A stretch of DNA of 64,000 bases from Poecilobothrus nobilitatus (Eukaryota; Arthropoda; Insecta; Diptera; Dolichopodidae), in the NCBI GenBank assembly GCA_947095535.1, contig OX352772.1, positions 111,563,321-111,627,320 on the forward strand, given 5' to 3'. Shown here in pieces: positions 11,001-23,259 of this stretch; positions within the stretch are counted from its first letter, which is position 1, and each line of letters begins with the position of its first letter. The notes beneath the pieces are model-generated. The model was not told the DNA's origin. It did no database searches and was given only the letters and a program-made list of their open reading frames with translations. The translations under genes were made by a program, and so were the position numbers.

Positions 11001-12083
11001 AATCCTCGTGATGCATTTTATGGCAGTAGAACGGGAAATACACATATTATAAATGTAAACAAGGAGAAAAAATTAAATACATAGATGTATGTTCCTTATG
11101 ATGCAAACGAGGAAAATTTCCCATAAACCATCCTAAGATTTATGTTGGAGAAGATACTTGCTCCAAGTTAAACAGAATGACTATTGACGGTATTATTAAA
11201 TGTAAAATCTTACCACCAACAAATCTATTACACCCCGTGCTACCTGTCAAACAAAATAATAAATTGATGTTCTCACTATGTAACACTTGTAGTGAACAAA
11301 AATATCAAGGAAAATATTGTGAACATACAGACGATGAAAGAGCATTAGTAGGAACTTGGTTAATTGATGAAATTAAAAAACCAAATGAAAAAGGGTATAA
11401 ACTTTTAAATATTTATGAAGTTCGGGAATACGAAACAGTAAAATATGACAATTGCAATGGTATTGATGGTGTATTCACTAAAATGATGAATAAATTTATA
11501 AAAAGCTTCTGGGTGGCCAATAAAATGTCAAACTCAAAAAGAAAAGGAATAATATATTGATAGTTTTTTTGAAAAGGAAGAAATTAAATTAGAATACGAT
11601 AAAGTAGTTAATAACCCTGGTTTAAGATCTTTTGCTAAGATTATTTTAAAGAGAAAATTTGGGCAAAGAGAAAATCAACAACAAACCAGCATTATAAATC
11701 AACCTTTTAAACTTTATGAGTTAATAACAAACCCTTCTGTAGAAGTATGTCACATATTTCCTGTAAATGAAGAAAACATAGTGATTAGCTGGAAATATAA
11801 AGAAGAAGCAGTAACTTCTTTATCTACTGTCAACGTAAGTATCGCTGCTTATACAACAACACTTACTCGTCTTCAAAATTACAGTTATCTAGAGAAGTTA
11901 GATAGTAGAGTATTATATTACGTCATTTCAGAAAATATTCGTCGAAATAAAAATCAAGATGTACTTACGATTCCCGAAATAAAAAAATATCAACCAAAAT
12001 CGTCAAAACGAAAATTTAATGAAAATGGTAGTTCTTTACCAGAAAACAGAAAAAAGCAAATGTTGATAAGTAAATCAAAATAG
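11001..12083 (+). pseudogene. DNA polymerase B C-terminal fragment lacking motif C (copy 2)
   Basis: Same architecture as copy 1: frame 11177-11560, frameshift, frame 11559-12083, and the same RVLYYVISEN junction replacing the DTD motif. It differs from copy 1 by isolated changes such as NTCSEQ for NICSEQ and FNENG for FNEDG. The shared frameshifts and deletion show that decay preceded duplication. Confidence 0.8.
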
Positions 12084-13608
12084 TATTCATTCCAATTTGA
12101 ACATTTTTATTTGTATTGTAAAAATATTTGTTTGTATATTAATTTAAAATTTTTAAGAATGTAATAAAGATTTAAACAAAAAAATTCTACATGTAAAAGT
12201 AGACATTATTTGCATATATATACTAAGTATATACAGTTCTATTCTTTCGATTTCTTTTATGATCATTACATTTTTCAGAATCTTAATACATTATTAATTA
12301 TTATCTTGTTATTACTAGAATATTGCAATTTTTTAAAACCAGGAACTATACCATCATAGTATCATTCAACTTTTGCATTATATTCTTTTTATATCAATTC
12401 CTTGCTTTGACTAGATAAGTGATTTGTATACTCGTATATTAATTTAACAATAACAAAAACAAGTCTTAAATTTTTTTTTAGTTTAAAACTAGAAATTTTT
12501 GAATTATTTTTTATTCCATACAAAACAAAAACAAAAAAACATAAATGCATATCAAGAGTAAAGAGTATATCTTTAGTTTAATCAGTTCCATATTTTTGAT
12601 TTGTTGTTTGTTTTCTTTTTATTCATATTTTCTGAACATTCTTAATTAAAAAATAAAAAAAAATATCTTACACGACCTGCAGCCAGCTAATTAATGACTT
12701 TCGTTTTCTCTTTTCTTCTATAAATTCTTCTATCCAGAAGAGAACACATTTTTATGTAGACAAAAAAAAAATCTATAGTTATCTTACTTTAATTTTTTTT
12801 CTTTATGCTAACAGAAAAAAAAAAAACAAAAAAAAAAAACAGGATTACACTTTTTCTTTTCAATTTTAAAGATGCGCTGTAGATTTAAAAATAAAAAAAT
12901 TTTTTCTGTTTTTTATTTTTATATTAAAAATTTTTTTTTTATAAATTTACATTTGCCTATAGAACAAAAAATAAAATAAAAGTTTTAATTCTTATTCTTT
13001 TAAAACTAGAATGTTAAAAAATTTATTGAAGCCCATACTTTTTTTTTTTTACTCTACACATTTTTCAAGGAAGGTAGATAGGTACATTATTTTGCTATTA
13101 TAAAGAACAAGTTTTTTATTTTCATTTCCTTTAAATGCAACAATTTTTTCTTTTCAATTTTAAAGATGCGCTGTAGATTTAAAAGTAAAAAATTTTTTTC
13201 TGTTTTTTATTTTCATATAAGAAATTTTCTTACTACTTTTATATGTGCGCCTAGTATTTAAACTTCTGTTATACAATTTTGTTTATTAAGGGCCGCCCCT
13301 ACTTTAAATTGTTTAACACTTAACTTCCTACTATACAACCATTTGGAACTTATAAGTTAACAACCCACACATACAACCTAACTTAAAACCTAAACCAAAA
13401 CAATCAAAACAAGTTCTTGATCTACTAACCAAGCATGACCTAAAGTTAATAATTCATATGTGTACGATTTACTTAAGTTTAAGAAGAGCATTAAAACATC
13501 TTTCTTCAAAATGTCCCTCCAAATTTTCCTACCTATCTCTCATAATCCAAATTTCCCAATTCCAATTTCCCCAATTATCCTTCCCTCATCCCTATCCACA
13601 AAACCAAA
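12084..13608. other. AT-rich spacer of tandem copy 2
   Basis: Equivalent to 7205-8724, with the same two ~80-bp direct-repeat blocks (about 12850 and 13145). No gene seen. Confidence 0.5.
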
Positions 13609-14113
13609 GTGTACATTTGTATGAAAGGTTCCATCCTAAAGTTTGGTTTTAAAGGGAGGTGGTTTTGGTTGGTTAAAGTCCAACACTACCCTGCTGAAAT
13701 CTTGAGTAAAGTATCAAAATATGTACTAGAAAGGGCTAAAAAAGCGATCTACTACGCTCTATTCAACAGTCGCCTCAGCTGTGGTATTAAAATATGGGGA
13801 AGGTCCTGGTAAAAAAATTTTGATGAATAACAGATTATCCAAAACAAAGCACTAAAAATTTTATTTAGCTATGATTGGTGCGAAAATACACGAAGGATCC
13901 ACAAATTAAATAACTTATTATTAAAAAAAGATGCGATAAAATTAAATCTTATATTACACATTCATAGCATAGAAAAAAACCAAATACACACCATTACTAG
14001 TCTACCAAAATGGGAAGATAAACACCAGGTCAATACAAGAAGTAAAAAATGAATACATATAGATTTCAAAAGAAGAACTAACTATATGGGGCCTCAACAA
14101 CACTGCATTAACT
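13609..14113 (+). pseudogene. LINE reverse-transcriptase C-terminal fragment (copy 2)
   Basis: Same sequence and same internal stops as 8725-9229, including the TAA after IWGRSW. It carries no independent coding capacity. Confidence 0.7.
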
Positions 14114-14757
14114 GCAAAACGAATTATGTAAAATGTACATATTTATGTACGAATAAAACATATCTTTTAATTAAAAATTTTAGATTATATAATAATTCTC
14201 AGCCAACTGTTTACGCGGCATAATATTTAACATCAGAAATAGATATCTTGCTTTTTTTTATTTTTACCACTTGAAGCAGTTCATGCTTAAATAATGAATC
14301 AAATTAAATTAAAATAAAACAAAAATTAACTTATTATATTTCATTTAACTTTTTTAATCTTTGAAAAATGATAATTGTTGTTTGTTTTTTATTACATAAT
14401 ATTGGATTTTATTGAATTTTTCTACATACCTATAATTATCTTTGTTCTTACAAATTGTATTTTTTTTTCATTTACATATTTATAGATAATCTTACTCTGA
14501 ATTTTAATTTTTTAAATCTTTAACAACAAAATTAAAAAAAAATTAAAAAAATGAAAAACAAATTATAATTAATCTTAAATTTAAAATGTATGTAAAAATG
14601 ATTATATGAGCCTTATCATGCGAATAATCTCTTTAGGCATAATTGAAATAAAAATAAATAAACAAATGTGAATGAATTAGATTCAATATACAAATTAAAT
14701 TATAATTTATGTTAAATTACATAAAAATTTATATTAATTTTAGCTTTTTTAACAATA

Positions 14758-15228
14758 TTATTTAACCATATCATCATAAAATTTTGATAGCTGCTTACTT
14801 TGATTGACAATTCTCATTCTAGTATTGAAAGATTTCACCGATAGATCCATATTACCTTCATATTCCTCACATTTACCATCATAATTGGAAACTTTAATAT
14901 ATTCAGCAAATAATTCCAAATTATATTTGAGAGCTTTATGTTTTTCTAATGCAGTTTGCAACAATTTAATTATTTTATCTTTTCCATTAATAAGAAACTC
15001 ATTAGGTGATTTTAATTCTTCCACATCGTTATCATATATAAACGACTCTATCCTCTCATTAAAAATACTTTTAACACACTTAAGGCCATCTTCAATAATA
15101 GTAGCCAAATTTTTTCTATGTTTAAGAGTTCTTATGTGATACATCCATTCCTTAATGGGAATAGAAATTTCACAAGAAGAGCAATATTTTTCTTCACTTG
15201 CAGAATTATGGTTTGAACTGCGTTTCAT
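14758..15228 (-). pseudogene. DNA polymerase B N-terminal head (copy 3)
   Basis: A 156-codon minus-strand ORF, almost identical to those at 4996-5466 and 9875-10345 (KNLATII combination). It ends at the repeat junction. Non-functional fragment. Confidence 0.8.
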
Positions 15229-15883
15229 TTTACTTAATAGATTTAACTTTTACTATTTGAAACCAAATATTTCTTTAGGAATGACAAAATTTTTCATTAT
15301 TATTTAATTTATATACCAGAATAATTCATAATCCACATCTTTTTAAATTAACAATAGGAATCCCCTGACGTCATTTCAAATTTTTATTTTACAACTTTAA
15401 AAATTTTTTGGGTAGTTTTTAAATATTATATATTATTAATACAGATAAGAAATTCTTTTTCTAAATTTCAAACAAAAAAAAAAACCGCAAACATTATTTC
15501 TTATCCCTTTTTTTTCTTTTTCTTCCTTTATACAAAATTACAAACTTTTGATTCAAAAATTTAATAACAAATGCCCTTATCAAAAATTTCATTTTACTTC
15601 AAAGTCTAAATACATATTTTCTTTCTTTCATTATTCAAAACCGCACTAAAAATTAAAATAATTCTCTTATCGCAAATACTTAAAACTCTCCCTTTAACTA
15701 TAGGATATTATAATGTCAACAGAATTTTCATAATATTATTTAAGTACCAAAAGCTTCGATTCCAACTGATTATTATGCAAATTCAAAATAAATAAAATTT
15801 AAAATTTTTCAGTCTCCTACAACTTTGTACTTGTTTTTAGCAATTTAGTACGGGTGCCTGCTCAGATCAGATTAGTTTCTTTA

Positions 15884-16913
15884 AATCCTCGTGATGCATT
15901 TTATGGCAGTAGAACGGGAAATACACATATTATAAATGTAAACAAGGAGAAAAAATTAAATACATAGATGTATGTTCCTTATGATGCAAACGGGGAAAAT
16001 TTCCCATAAACCATCCTAAGATTTATGTTGGAGAAGATACTTGCTCCAAGTTAAACAGAATGACTATTGACGGTATTATTAAATGTAAAATCTTACCACC
16101 AACAAATCTATTACACCCCGTGCTACCTGTCAAACAAAATAATAAATTGATGTTCTCACTATGTAACACTTGTAGTGAACAAAAATATCAAGGAAAATAT
16201 TGTGAACATACAGACGATGAAAGAGCATTAGTAGGAACTTGGTTAATTGATGAAATTAAAAAACCAAATGAAAAAGGGTATAAACTTTTAAATATTTATG
16301 AAGTTCGGGAATACGAAACAGTAAAATATGACAATTGCAATGGTATTGATGGTGTATTCACTAAAATGATGAATAAATTTATAAAAAGCTTCTGGGTGGC
16401 CAATAAAATGTCAAACTCAAAAAGAAAAGGAATAATATATTGATAGTTTTTTTGAAAAGGAAGAAATTAAATTAGAATACGATAAAGTAGTTAATAACCC
16501 TGGTTTAAGATCTTTTGCTAAGATTATTTTAAAGAGAAAATTTGGGCAAAGAGAAAATCAACAACAAACCAGCATTATAAATCAACCTTTTAAACTTTAT
16601 GAGTTAATAACAAACCCTTCTGTAGAAGTATGTCACATATTTCCTGTAAATGAAGAAAACATAGTGATTAGCTGGAAATATAAAGAAGAAGCAGTAACTT
16701 CTTTATCTACTGTCAACGTAAGTATCGCTGCTTATACAACAACACTTACTCGTCTTCAAAATTACAGTTATCTAGAGAAGTTAGATAGTAGAGTATTATA
16801 TTACGTCATTTCAGAAAATATTCGTCGAAATAAAAATCAAGATGTACTTACGATTCCCGAAATAAAAAAATATCAACCAAAATCGTCAAAACGAAAATTT
16901 AATGAAAATGGTA
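15884..16913 (+). pseudogene. DNA polymerase B C-terminal fragment (copy 3), interrupted by transposon
   Basis: Matches copies 1 and 2 (open segments 16060-16443 and from 16442), with the same motif C deletion. It is cut at codon context FNENG-S by the Tigger-like element; the remaining C-terminal codons and stop are at 20544-20596, beyond the insert. The ORF that runs into the transposon end and stops at 16975 is a chance fusion. Confidence 0.8.
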
Positions 16914-17500
16914 GGGTAAAGTGCCCTATTTCAAGCCTCCTACCAGTTCTGAGCCCCTACGAACAAAATTACTAAAAAGCTAAGAAGAACGTATTATTTT
17001 GAAAGTTTCAACCGTTTTATTATAAAAAACACTCTTCCCGCCATTATTTTTTTATCTGACATTTACGTATTTTAATTTAGTTGCATGTTTTATTTAGAAG
17101 TGAATGGTCGTACCTCTACAATATTTTTAAAAAGTGTAAAGTTTTAACAAATTTGCTAAGCACCCAGATAAGTTAAACTTATAAGTAAGTAAATTTTTAT
17201 TTATATTTTATTAGCACAGTTAGTTTTATCAAGTATTTTTTATTATTTATAAATAAAAACTGAATAATTTTAACAAAATTTTGTAAAATATATGGAAAAA
17301 CAAGAGGGCTCATATCTGGACTAAAAAAAAATATAATTTCCTATTTTGAGCCCCAGGGCTCATAATAGAAATTAAAAAAGAAAATTATTTATCCAATTAT
17401 GAGCCATATCTCTGTACTACTTAAGTAACTAGGTATGTTTTTCAACCAATTCTAAACTAGGTACCTACCTACCTAGTTTTTTTTAGGAAATTAATTTAAA
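16914..17500 (+). promoter_or_regulatory. Left subterminal region of the Tigger-like element with GGCTCATA motifs
   Basis: Non-coding. The motif GGGCTCATA or its complement TATGAGCCC/ATTATGAGCC appears near 17307, 17357 and 17396, plus GAGCCCC near 16952 and 17348. Repeated subterminal words on both sides of a DNA transposon are commonly transposase-binding sites. That role is inferred here. The region must also hold the transposase promoter; I see no clear core promoter. Confidence 0.55.
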
Positions 17501-19990
17501 ATGCCACCCAAACGAAAATATAACATCAGCGATATTGAATTGGCTTTGAATGAAATCCATTCAAAAGTTTCGTCAATACATGCAGCTGCTAGAAAGTACA
17601 ATATACCACGCCCTACATTACAAAATAGAATTCATCAGCGGTCTCGAAGATCTAGAACTGGTCCTGATACAGTTTTGAATCCCATAGAAGAGAAAAATAT
17701 TGTAAATTGGATCTTTGAAAATCACAAAAGAGGATTTCCTAGAAGGAAGCACGAAGTATGTGGAGTAGTTAAGGAGTTCTTGGATAGTTCTCAACGAAAA
17801 ACAATCTTTGTGAACAATTTACCTGGTAACAAATGGTATAATTCTTTTTTAAAAAGGCACCCTGAAGTTTCTATTAGAACACCAGAACCTGTAACCAATT
17901 CGAGTGCAGTATTATCAGAAAGAAATATTAGAGGTTGGTTCTGCCAAATTCAAGGGTATTTTAAAGAAAAGAATATATCAGATATACTTGAACATCCGTC
18001 AAGAATATTCAATGGTGACGAGTCGGGATTTTTATTATGCCCAAAGGGTGGTACAGTTTTAGCCCCCAAAGGAGCGAAAAACGTGTACGAAACAGACAGG
18101 GGTAGGGCAAAAGAAAGCATAACAGTAATGTTTTGTTTTTCAGCTAATGCATTAATAATTCCACCTACTATTATATTTCCTTATAAAAGAATTCCTAAGT
18201 AAATATTGGAATCAATATCAAAAGGCATAAGATATATGACAACAGATTCAGGTTGGATGACATCTGAAGCCTTTTTTTATTATGTTAAAGAGGTGTTTTA
18301 TCCATTTTTAGTGGAAAATCATATTGTTTTTCCAGTTGTTCTTTATGTTGACGGTCACAAAACTCATTTAACTTTAAATTTATCCAAAATATGCGAAGAA
18401 CTGAAAATCATATTAATTTGTCTGTACCCAAATGCCACAAGAATTCTGCAACCTGCAGATGTGGCTTTATTTAAGCCAGTAAAATTAGGTTGGCAAAAAG
18501 AAGTACAAAAATGGCGAATTGAAAATATCGATCAGCAATTCTCAAAAAAAAATTTTGCACCAGTTTTAAAATTTGTGGTCGATAAATATGTCAAAAGAGA
18601 TACAGTAGTAAATGGATTCCGTGCTTGTGGACTTTATCCTTTTAACGCAGATGCAATTGACTATTCAAAATGCTTAGGAAGATCCACTTGTATAGTTGAA
18701 AATGCTCAGTTAAATGATGAAATAATAACTGAAAAAATTAATGTTATAAATCTCGAAGATTTTGTTAAAATTATTGGACATGAAAAAACAAAGGAACTGG
18801 AAACTTTGACCAAAGTTCCTGTACATACTCAGAAGATTTTCTTTGTCTTTATCGATTATATACGAAATTAGGAGGAATTACTACTCAAAATATTGTAAGT
18901 TATGTCTGTTTTAAGCTTTTAAATATAATAAGCTTTTTAAATTTACTTTCAAATAATTTTTAGAATGCGGTTTTAAATAAAAATAATGATGATATTGAGA
19001 AAGATATTTCTGATATTTTAAACGAAAATAATAATTCAAATGTTAATATAGAGCTTACCGATTTGCAAATTGGACAAAATATTATTATTTCGCAAGCCGA
19101 GGAAGTTAATTATTTTGATTCTGACGTAAAGAAATTATTTTAATTGCCGGTTCTTATATAACAAGTTAATTTTTCCTTACAGATGCACTGTACCCCCCTC
19201 AAAGTTTTTGACATTAATAAAATTCCAATTTTAATAGAAGAAAATGAAAAACAGAATAATTCTTCAAATAGTATAGTAACTTATCTCAAAATTGCTAAAA
19301 CGCCAGCTAGAAAGGGAGTAAAAAATGTTGAACGCAAAAGTTTCATAATTTCATCTACTCCTTATCAAAAGGCAATTATGTTAAAGAATGACAACAAAAT
19401 GATATTTGAAAAACAGAAAGAACAACGAAAAATTGAAAGAATGGAAAAGAAAAAACTGAAAGAACAAGAATTGAAAGAAAATCTGAAACACAAGACCAAA
19501 AAATCTTCTAATCTCCATCAAAAAAATACAAAAAGACCAAAAAATCTTCAAATCTTGAAATCTAAGGGGAATCCAAAAATTAAAGCTGATAACGTAAAGA
19601 GTAATAAACCGTTAGTTGAGAAAAACAAACTTGTTAATACTTTTGGTGAGTATTAATGAAATTGGTTATTATTGCTGGATTTTAAAATTATTTTTTTAAA
19701 CTATAGATGATAAAACCAGTCAATCAAAACTAGCATCAAAGCAAAGGGGCTTAAATTACAAGGAGCCTCATGTTCGAAACCTCTTTACGCCAACTTTACT
19801 TGAGCAAATTGATAATGATACTGTAAACCTAGATATTATTGTAGCCGGATTGTGCTGTGATTGTGGTTTAAACATCAGCAAAATTGATGTAGGAATTGAG
19901 TGCTTTATTTGTAACAAAGCTTACCATCTCAAATGTACCCCGAAAATTTGTGGGGATTTGGAATATTTTAGTTGCAAAAAGTGTACTTAA
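17501..19990 (+). pseudogene. Pogo/jerky-type DDE transposase, four exons, C-terminal PHD-like finger; one stop and one frameshift
   Basis: Exon 1 (17501-18894) starts MPPKRKYN with a psq/CENP-B-type helix-turn-helix (about residues 5-50), a second DNA-binding part to about 125 and a DDE_1 domain. Catalytic aspartates are visible as FNGDESGF (D173), LYVDGHKTH (D284) and LQPADVALF (D320), i.e. DD35D spacing. A TAA at 18200-18202 interrupts exon 1, and a frameshift lies near 18838. The next exons are 18964-19125, 19183-19645 and 19707-19990, joined by GTAAGT/AG, GTAAAG/AG and GTGAGT/AG; the phases agree, the third splice splitting a GAT codon. Exon 3 has a Lys/Glu-rich probable coiled coil. Exon 4 encodes C4HC3-spaced cysteines (CCDCG, CFIC, AYHLKC, CKKC) like a PHD finger. 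It would bind element ends and cut them in the nucleus; this copy is inactivated. Confidence 0.86.
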
Positions 19991-20541
19991 AAAAATAATT
20001 TTAAAATTTTGATTAATATATTTTTCTTTATTAATAATTATTATAATAATTTGCAATTAGAATGCAAATAGAGTGCAATTAAATACAACGTAGTGTGCAA
20101 TGAATGCAATGTTTCTTTTATATTTTTCAACTAAATATTATAATAATATATCTTTGTTTTGCTTGTAGAAAATTTGTTTTTGTTTTACTCAAATTTAAAT
20201 GTTCGCAGATATTAGGTAAAAGTTTTGCAATTATTGCAAAAATAAATAACAAAACTTATTATTCTGGTAAAATACCCAAGGGGCTCATAACTGGATAAAC
20301 TGACGGCTCATAATAGGAAAAAACAGGGCTCATATTTGGATAATGGGTATTTCAAATTTAAATTAATATTTTTGTTATATTTTTCAATGCCAACAAAATT
20401 TCTAAACTATACAATTATTTAACAAATATTAAAATAATATTATGAAACACACTGTTTTCATGAAATCCGAACCAGTAAAATATATCGTGAATTTAAAGGG
20501 AAAACTTTTCTTAAGGGGGCTCAGAATCGGAGACTTTACCC
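19991..20541 (+). promoter_or_regulatory. Right subterminal region of the Tigger-like element with GGCTCATA motifs
   Basis: Non-coding. Three copies of GGCTCATA lie within about 55 bp (near 20282, 20306 and 20328), and GGGGGCTCAG abuts the right terminal repeat. AT-rich DNA before them (about 19990-20270) probably includes the transcript end; no clear AATAAA is assigned. Confidence 0.55.
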
Positions 20542-20543
20542 TA

Positions 20544-20596
20544 GTTCTTTACCAGAAAACAGAAAAAAGCAAATGTTGATAAGTAAATCAAAATAG
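20544..20596 (+). pseudogene. Last codons of polymerase B tail (copy 3), right of the transposon
   Basis: Continues the interrupted frame from 16911 (SSLPENRKKQMLISKSK) to a TAG at 20594-20596, matching the ends at 7204 and 12083. Confidence 0.85.
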
Positions 20597-22121
20597 TATT
20601 CATTCAAATTTGAATATTTTTATTTGTATTGTAAAAATATTTGTTTGTATATTAATTTAAAATTTTTAAGAATGTAATAAAGATTTAAACAAAAAAATTC
20701 TACATGTAAAAGTAGACATTATTTGCATATATATACTAAGTATATACAGTTCTATTCTTTCGATTTCTTTTATGATCATTACATTTTTCAGAATCTTAAT
20801 ACATTATTAATTATTATCTTGTTATTACTAGAATATTGCAATTTTTTAAAACCAGGAACTATACCATCATAGTATCATTCAACTTTTGCATTATATTCTT
20901 TTTATATCAATTCCTTGCTTTGACTAGATAAGCGATTTGTATACTCGTATATTAATTTAACAATAACAAAAACAAGTCTTAAATTTTTTTTTAGTTTAAA
21001 ACTAGAAATTTTTGAATTATTTTTTATTCCATACAAAACAAAAACAAAAAAACATAAATGCATATCAAGAGTAAAGAGTATATCTTTAGTTTAATCAGTT
21101 CCATATTTTTGATTTGCTGTTTGTTTTCTTTTTATTCATATTTTCTGAACATTCTTAATTAAAAAATAAAAAAAAATATCTTACACGACCTGCAGCCAGC
21201 TAATTAATGACTTTCGCTTTCTCTTTTCTTCTATAAATTCTTCTATCCAGAAGAGAACACATTTTTATGTAGACAAAAAAAAAGTCTATAGTTATCTTAC
21301 TTTAATTTTTTTTCTTTATGCTAACAGAAAAAAAAAAAACAAAAAAAAAAAACAGGATTACACTTTTTCTTTTCAATTTTAAAGATGCGCTGTAGATTTA
21401 AAAATAAAAAAATTTTTTCTGTTTTTTATTTTTATATTAAAAATTTTTTTTTTATAAATTTACATTTGCCTATAGAACAAAAAATAAAATAAAAGTTTTA
21501 ATTCTTATTCTTTTAAAACTAGAATGTTAAAAAATTTATTGAAGCCCATACTTTTTTTTTTTTACTCTAAACATTTTTCAAGGAAGGTAGATAGGTACAT
21601 TATTTTGCTATTATAAAGAACAAGTTTTTTATTTTCATTTCCTTTAAATGCAACAATTTTTTCTTTTCAATTTTAAAGATGCGCTGTAGATTTAAAAGTA
21701 AAAAATTTTTTTCTGTTTTTTATTTTCATATAAGAAATTTTCTTACTACTTTTATATGTGCGCCTAGTATTTAAACTTCTGTTATACAATTTTGTTTATT
21801 AAGGGCCGCCCCTACTTTAAATTGTTTTACACTTAACTTCCTACTATACAACCATTTGGAACTTATAAGTTAACAACCCACACATACAACCTAACTTAAA
21901 ACCTAAACCAAAACAATCAAAACAAGTTCTTGAGCTACTAACCAAGCATGACCTAAAGTTAATAATTCATATGTGTACGATTTACTTAAGTTTAAGAAGA
22001 GCATTAAAACATCTTTCTTCAAAATGTCCCTCCAAATTTTCCTACCTATCTCTCATAATCCAAATTTCCCAATTCCAATTTCCCCAATTATCCTTCCCTC
22101 ATCCCTATCCACAAAACCAAA
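20597..22121. other. AT-rich spacer of tandem copy 3
   Basis: Equivalent to 7205-8724, including both ~80-bp direct-repeat blocks (about 21370 and 21660). No gene seen. Confidence 0.5.
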
Positions 22122-22626
22122 GTGTACATTTGTATGAAAGGTTCCATCCTAAAGTTTGGTTTTAAAGGGAGGTGGTTTTGGTTGGTTAAAGTCCAACACT
22201 ACCCTGCTGAAATCTTGAGTAAAGTATCAAAATATGTACTAGAAAGGGCTAAAAAAGCGATCTACTACGCTCTATTCAACAGTCGCCTCAGCTGTGGTAT
22301 TAAAATATGGGGAAGGTCCTGGTAAAAAAATTTTGATGAATAACAGATTATCCAAAACAAAGCACTAAAAATTTTATTTAGCTATGATTGGCGCGAAAAT
22401 ACACGAAGGATCCACAAATTAAATAACTTATTATTAAAAAAAGATGCGATAAAATTAAATGTTATATTACACATTCATAGCATAGAAAAAAACCAAATAC
22501 ACACCATTACTAGTCTACCAAAATGGGAAGATAAACACCAGGTCAATACAAGAAGTAAAAAATGAATACATATAGATTTCAAAAGAAGAACTAACTATAT
22601 GGGGCCTCAACAACACTGAATTAACT
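22122..22626 (+). pseudogene. LINE reverse-transcriptase C-terminal fragment (copy 3)
   Basis: Same as 8725-9229 with single-base differences (for example GATTGGCGCG for GATTGGTGCG near 22390). The same stops are present. Confidence 0.7.
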
Positions 22627-23259
22627 GCAAAACGAATTATGTAAAATGTACATATTTATGTACGAATAAAACATATCTTTTAATTAAAAATTTTAGATTA
22701 TATAATAATTCTCAGCCAACTGTTTACGCGGCATAATATTTAACATCAGAAATAGATATCTTGCTTTTTTTTTTATTTTTACCACTTGAAGCAGTTCATG
22801 CTTAAATAATGAATCAAATTGAATTAAAATAAAACAAAAATTAACTTATTATATTTCATTTAACTTTTTTAATCTTTGAAAAATGATAATTGTTGTTTGT
22901 GTTTTTATTACATAATATTGGATTTTATTGAATTTTTCTACATACCTATAATTATCTTTGTTCTTACAAATTGTATTTTTTTTTCATTTACATATTTATA
23001 GATAATCTTACTCTGAATTTTAATTTTTTAAATCTTTAACAACAAAATTAAAAAAAAATTAAAAAAATGAAAAACAAATTATAATTAATCTTAAATTTAA
23101 AATGTATGTAAAAATGATTATATGAGCCTTATCATGCGAATAATCTCTTTAGGCATAATTGAAATAAAAATAAATAAACAAATGTGAATGAATTAGATTC
23201 AATATACAAATTAAATTATAATTTATGTTAAATTACATAAAAATTTATATTAATTTTAG

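Larger units (their letters stand above)
9869..14751. repeat. Tandem segmental repeat, copy 2 of 3 (4,883 bp)
   Basis: Near-identical to copy 1; by eye only scattered substitutions and a few homopolymer length changes (for example the poly(A) at about 12820 and poly(T) at about 13040). The left edge here is the repeat junction after ATTTTAGCTTTTTTA. Confidence 0.93.
16914..20541 (+). mobile_element. Tigger/pogo-like DNA transposon, 3,628 bp, with TA target duplication
   Basis: The element is bounded by perfect 9-bp terminal inverted repeats GGGTAAAGT and ACTTTACCC, with imperfect inverted similarity extending to about 27 bp (left ...AGCCTCC, right GGGGGCTCAG...). It is flanked by TA at 16912-16913 and 20542-20543, and the intact target is visible in tandem copies 1 and 2 (GGTAGTTC), so the boundaries are certain to the base. 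TA duplication is the hallmark of the Tc1/mariner-pogo group. Inside lies one spliced transposase gene on the plus strand. Subterminal regions at both ends are rich in the motif GGGCTCATA (or its complement). Confidence 0.95.
14752..23259. repeat. Tandem segmental repeat, copy 3 of 3, split by a Tigger-like transposon
   Basis: Repeat sequence occupies 14752-16911 and 20544-23259. Removing the 16914-20541 insert and one TA restores collinearity with copies 1 and 2. The copy ends at 23259 (TTAATTTTAG), the exact point that precedes the junction filler in copies 1 and 2; from 23260 the sequence is unrelated. Confidence 0.92.

Noticed and set aside
16914..16975. Extended C-terminus of polymerase tail copy 3
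   Set aside because: The last 20 or so codons come from the inserted transposon end; the native end is at 20596.
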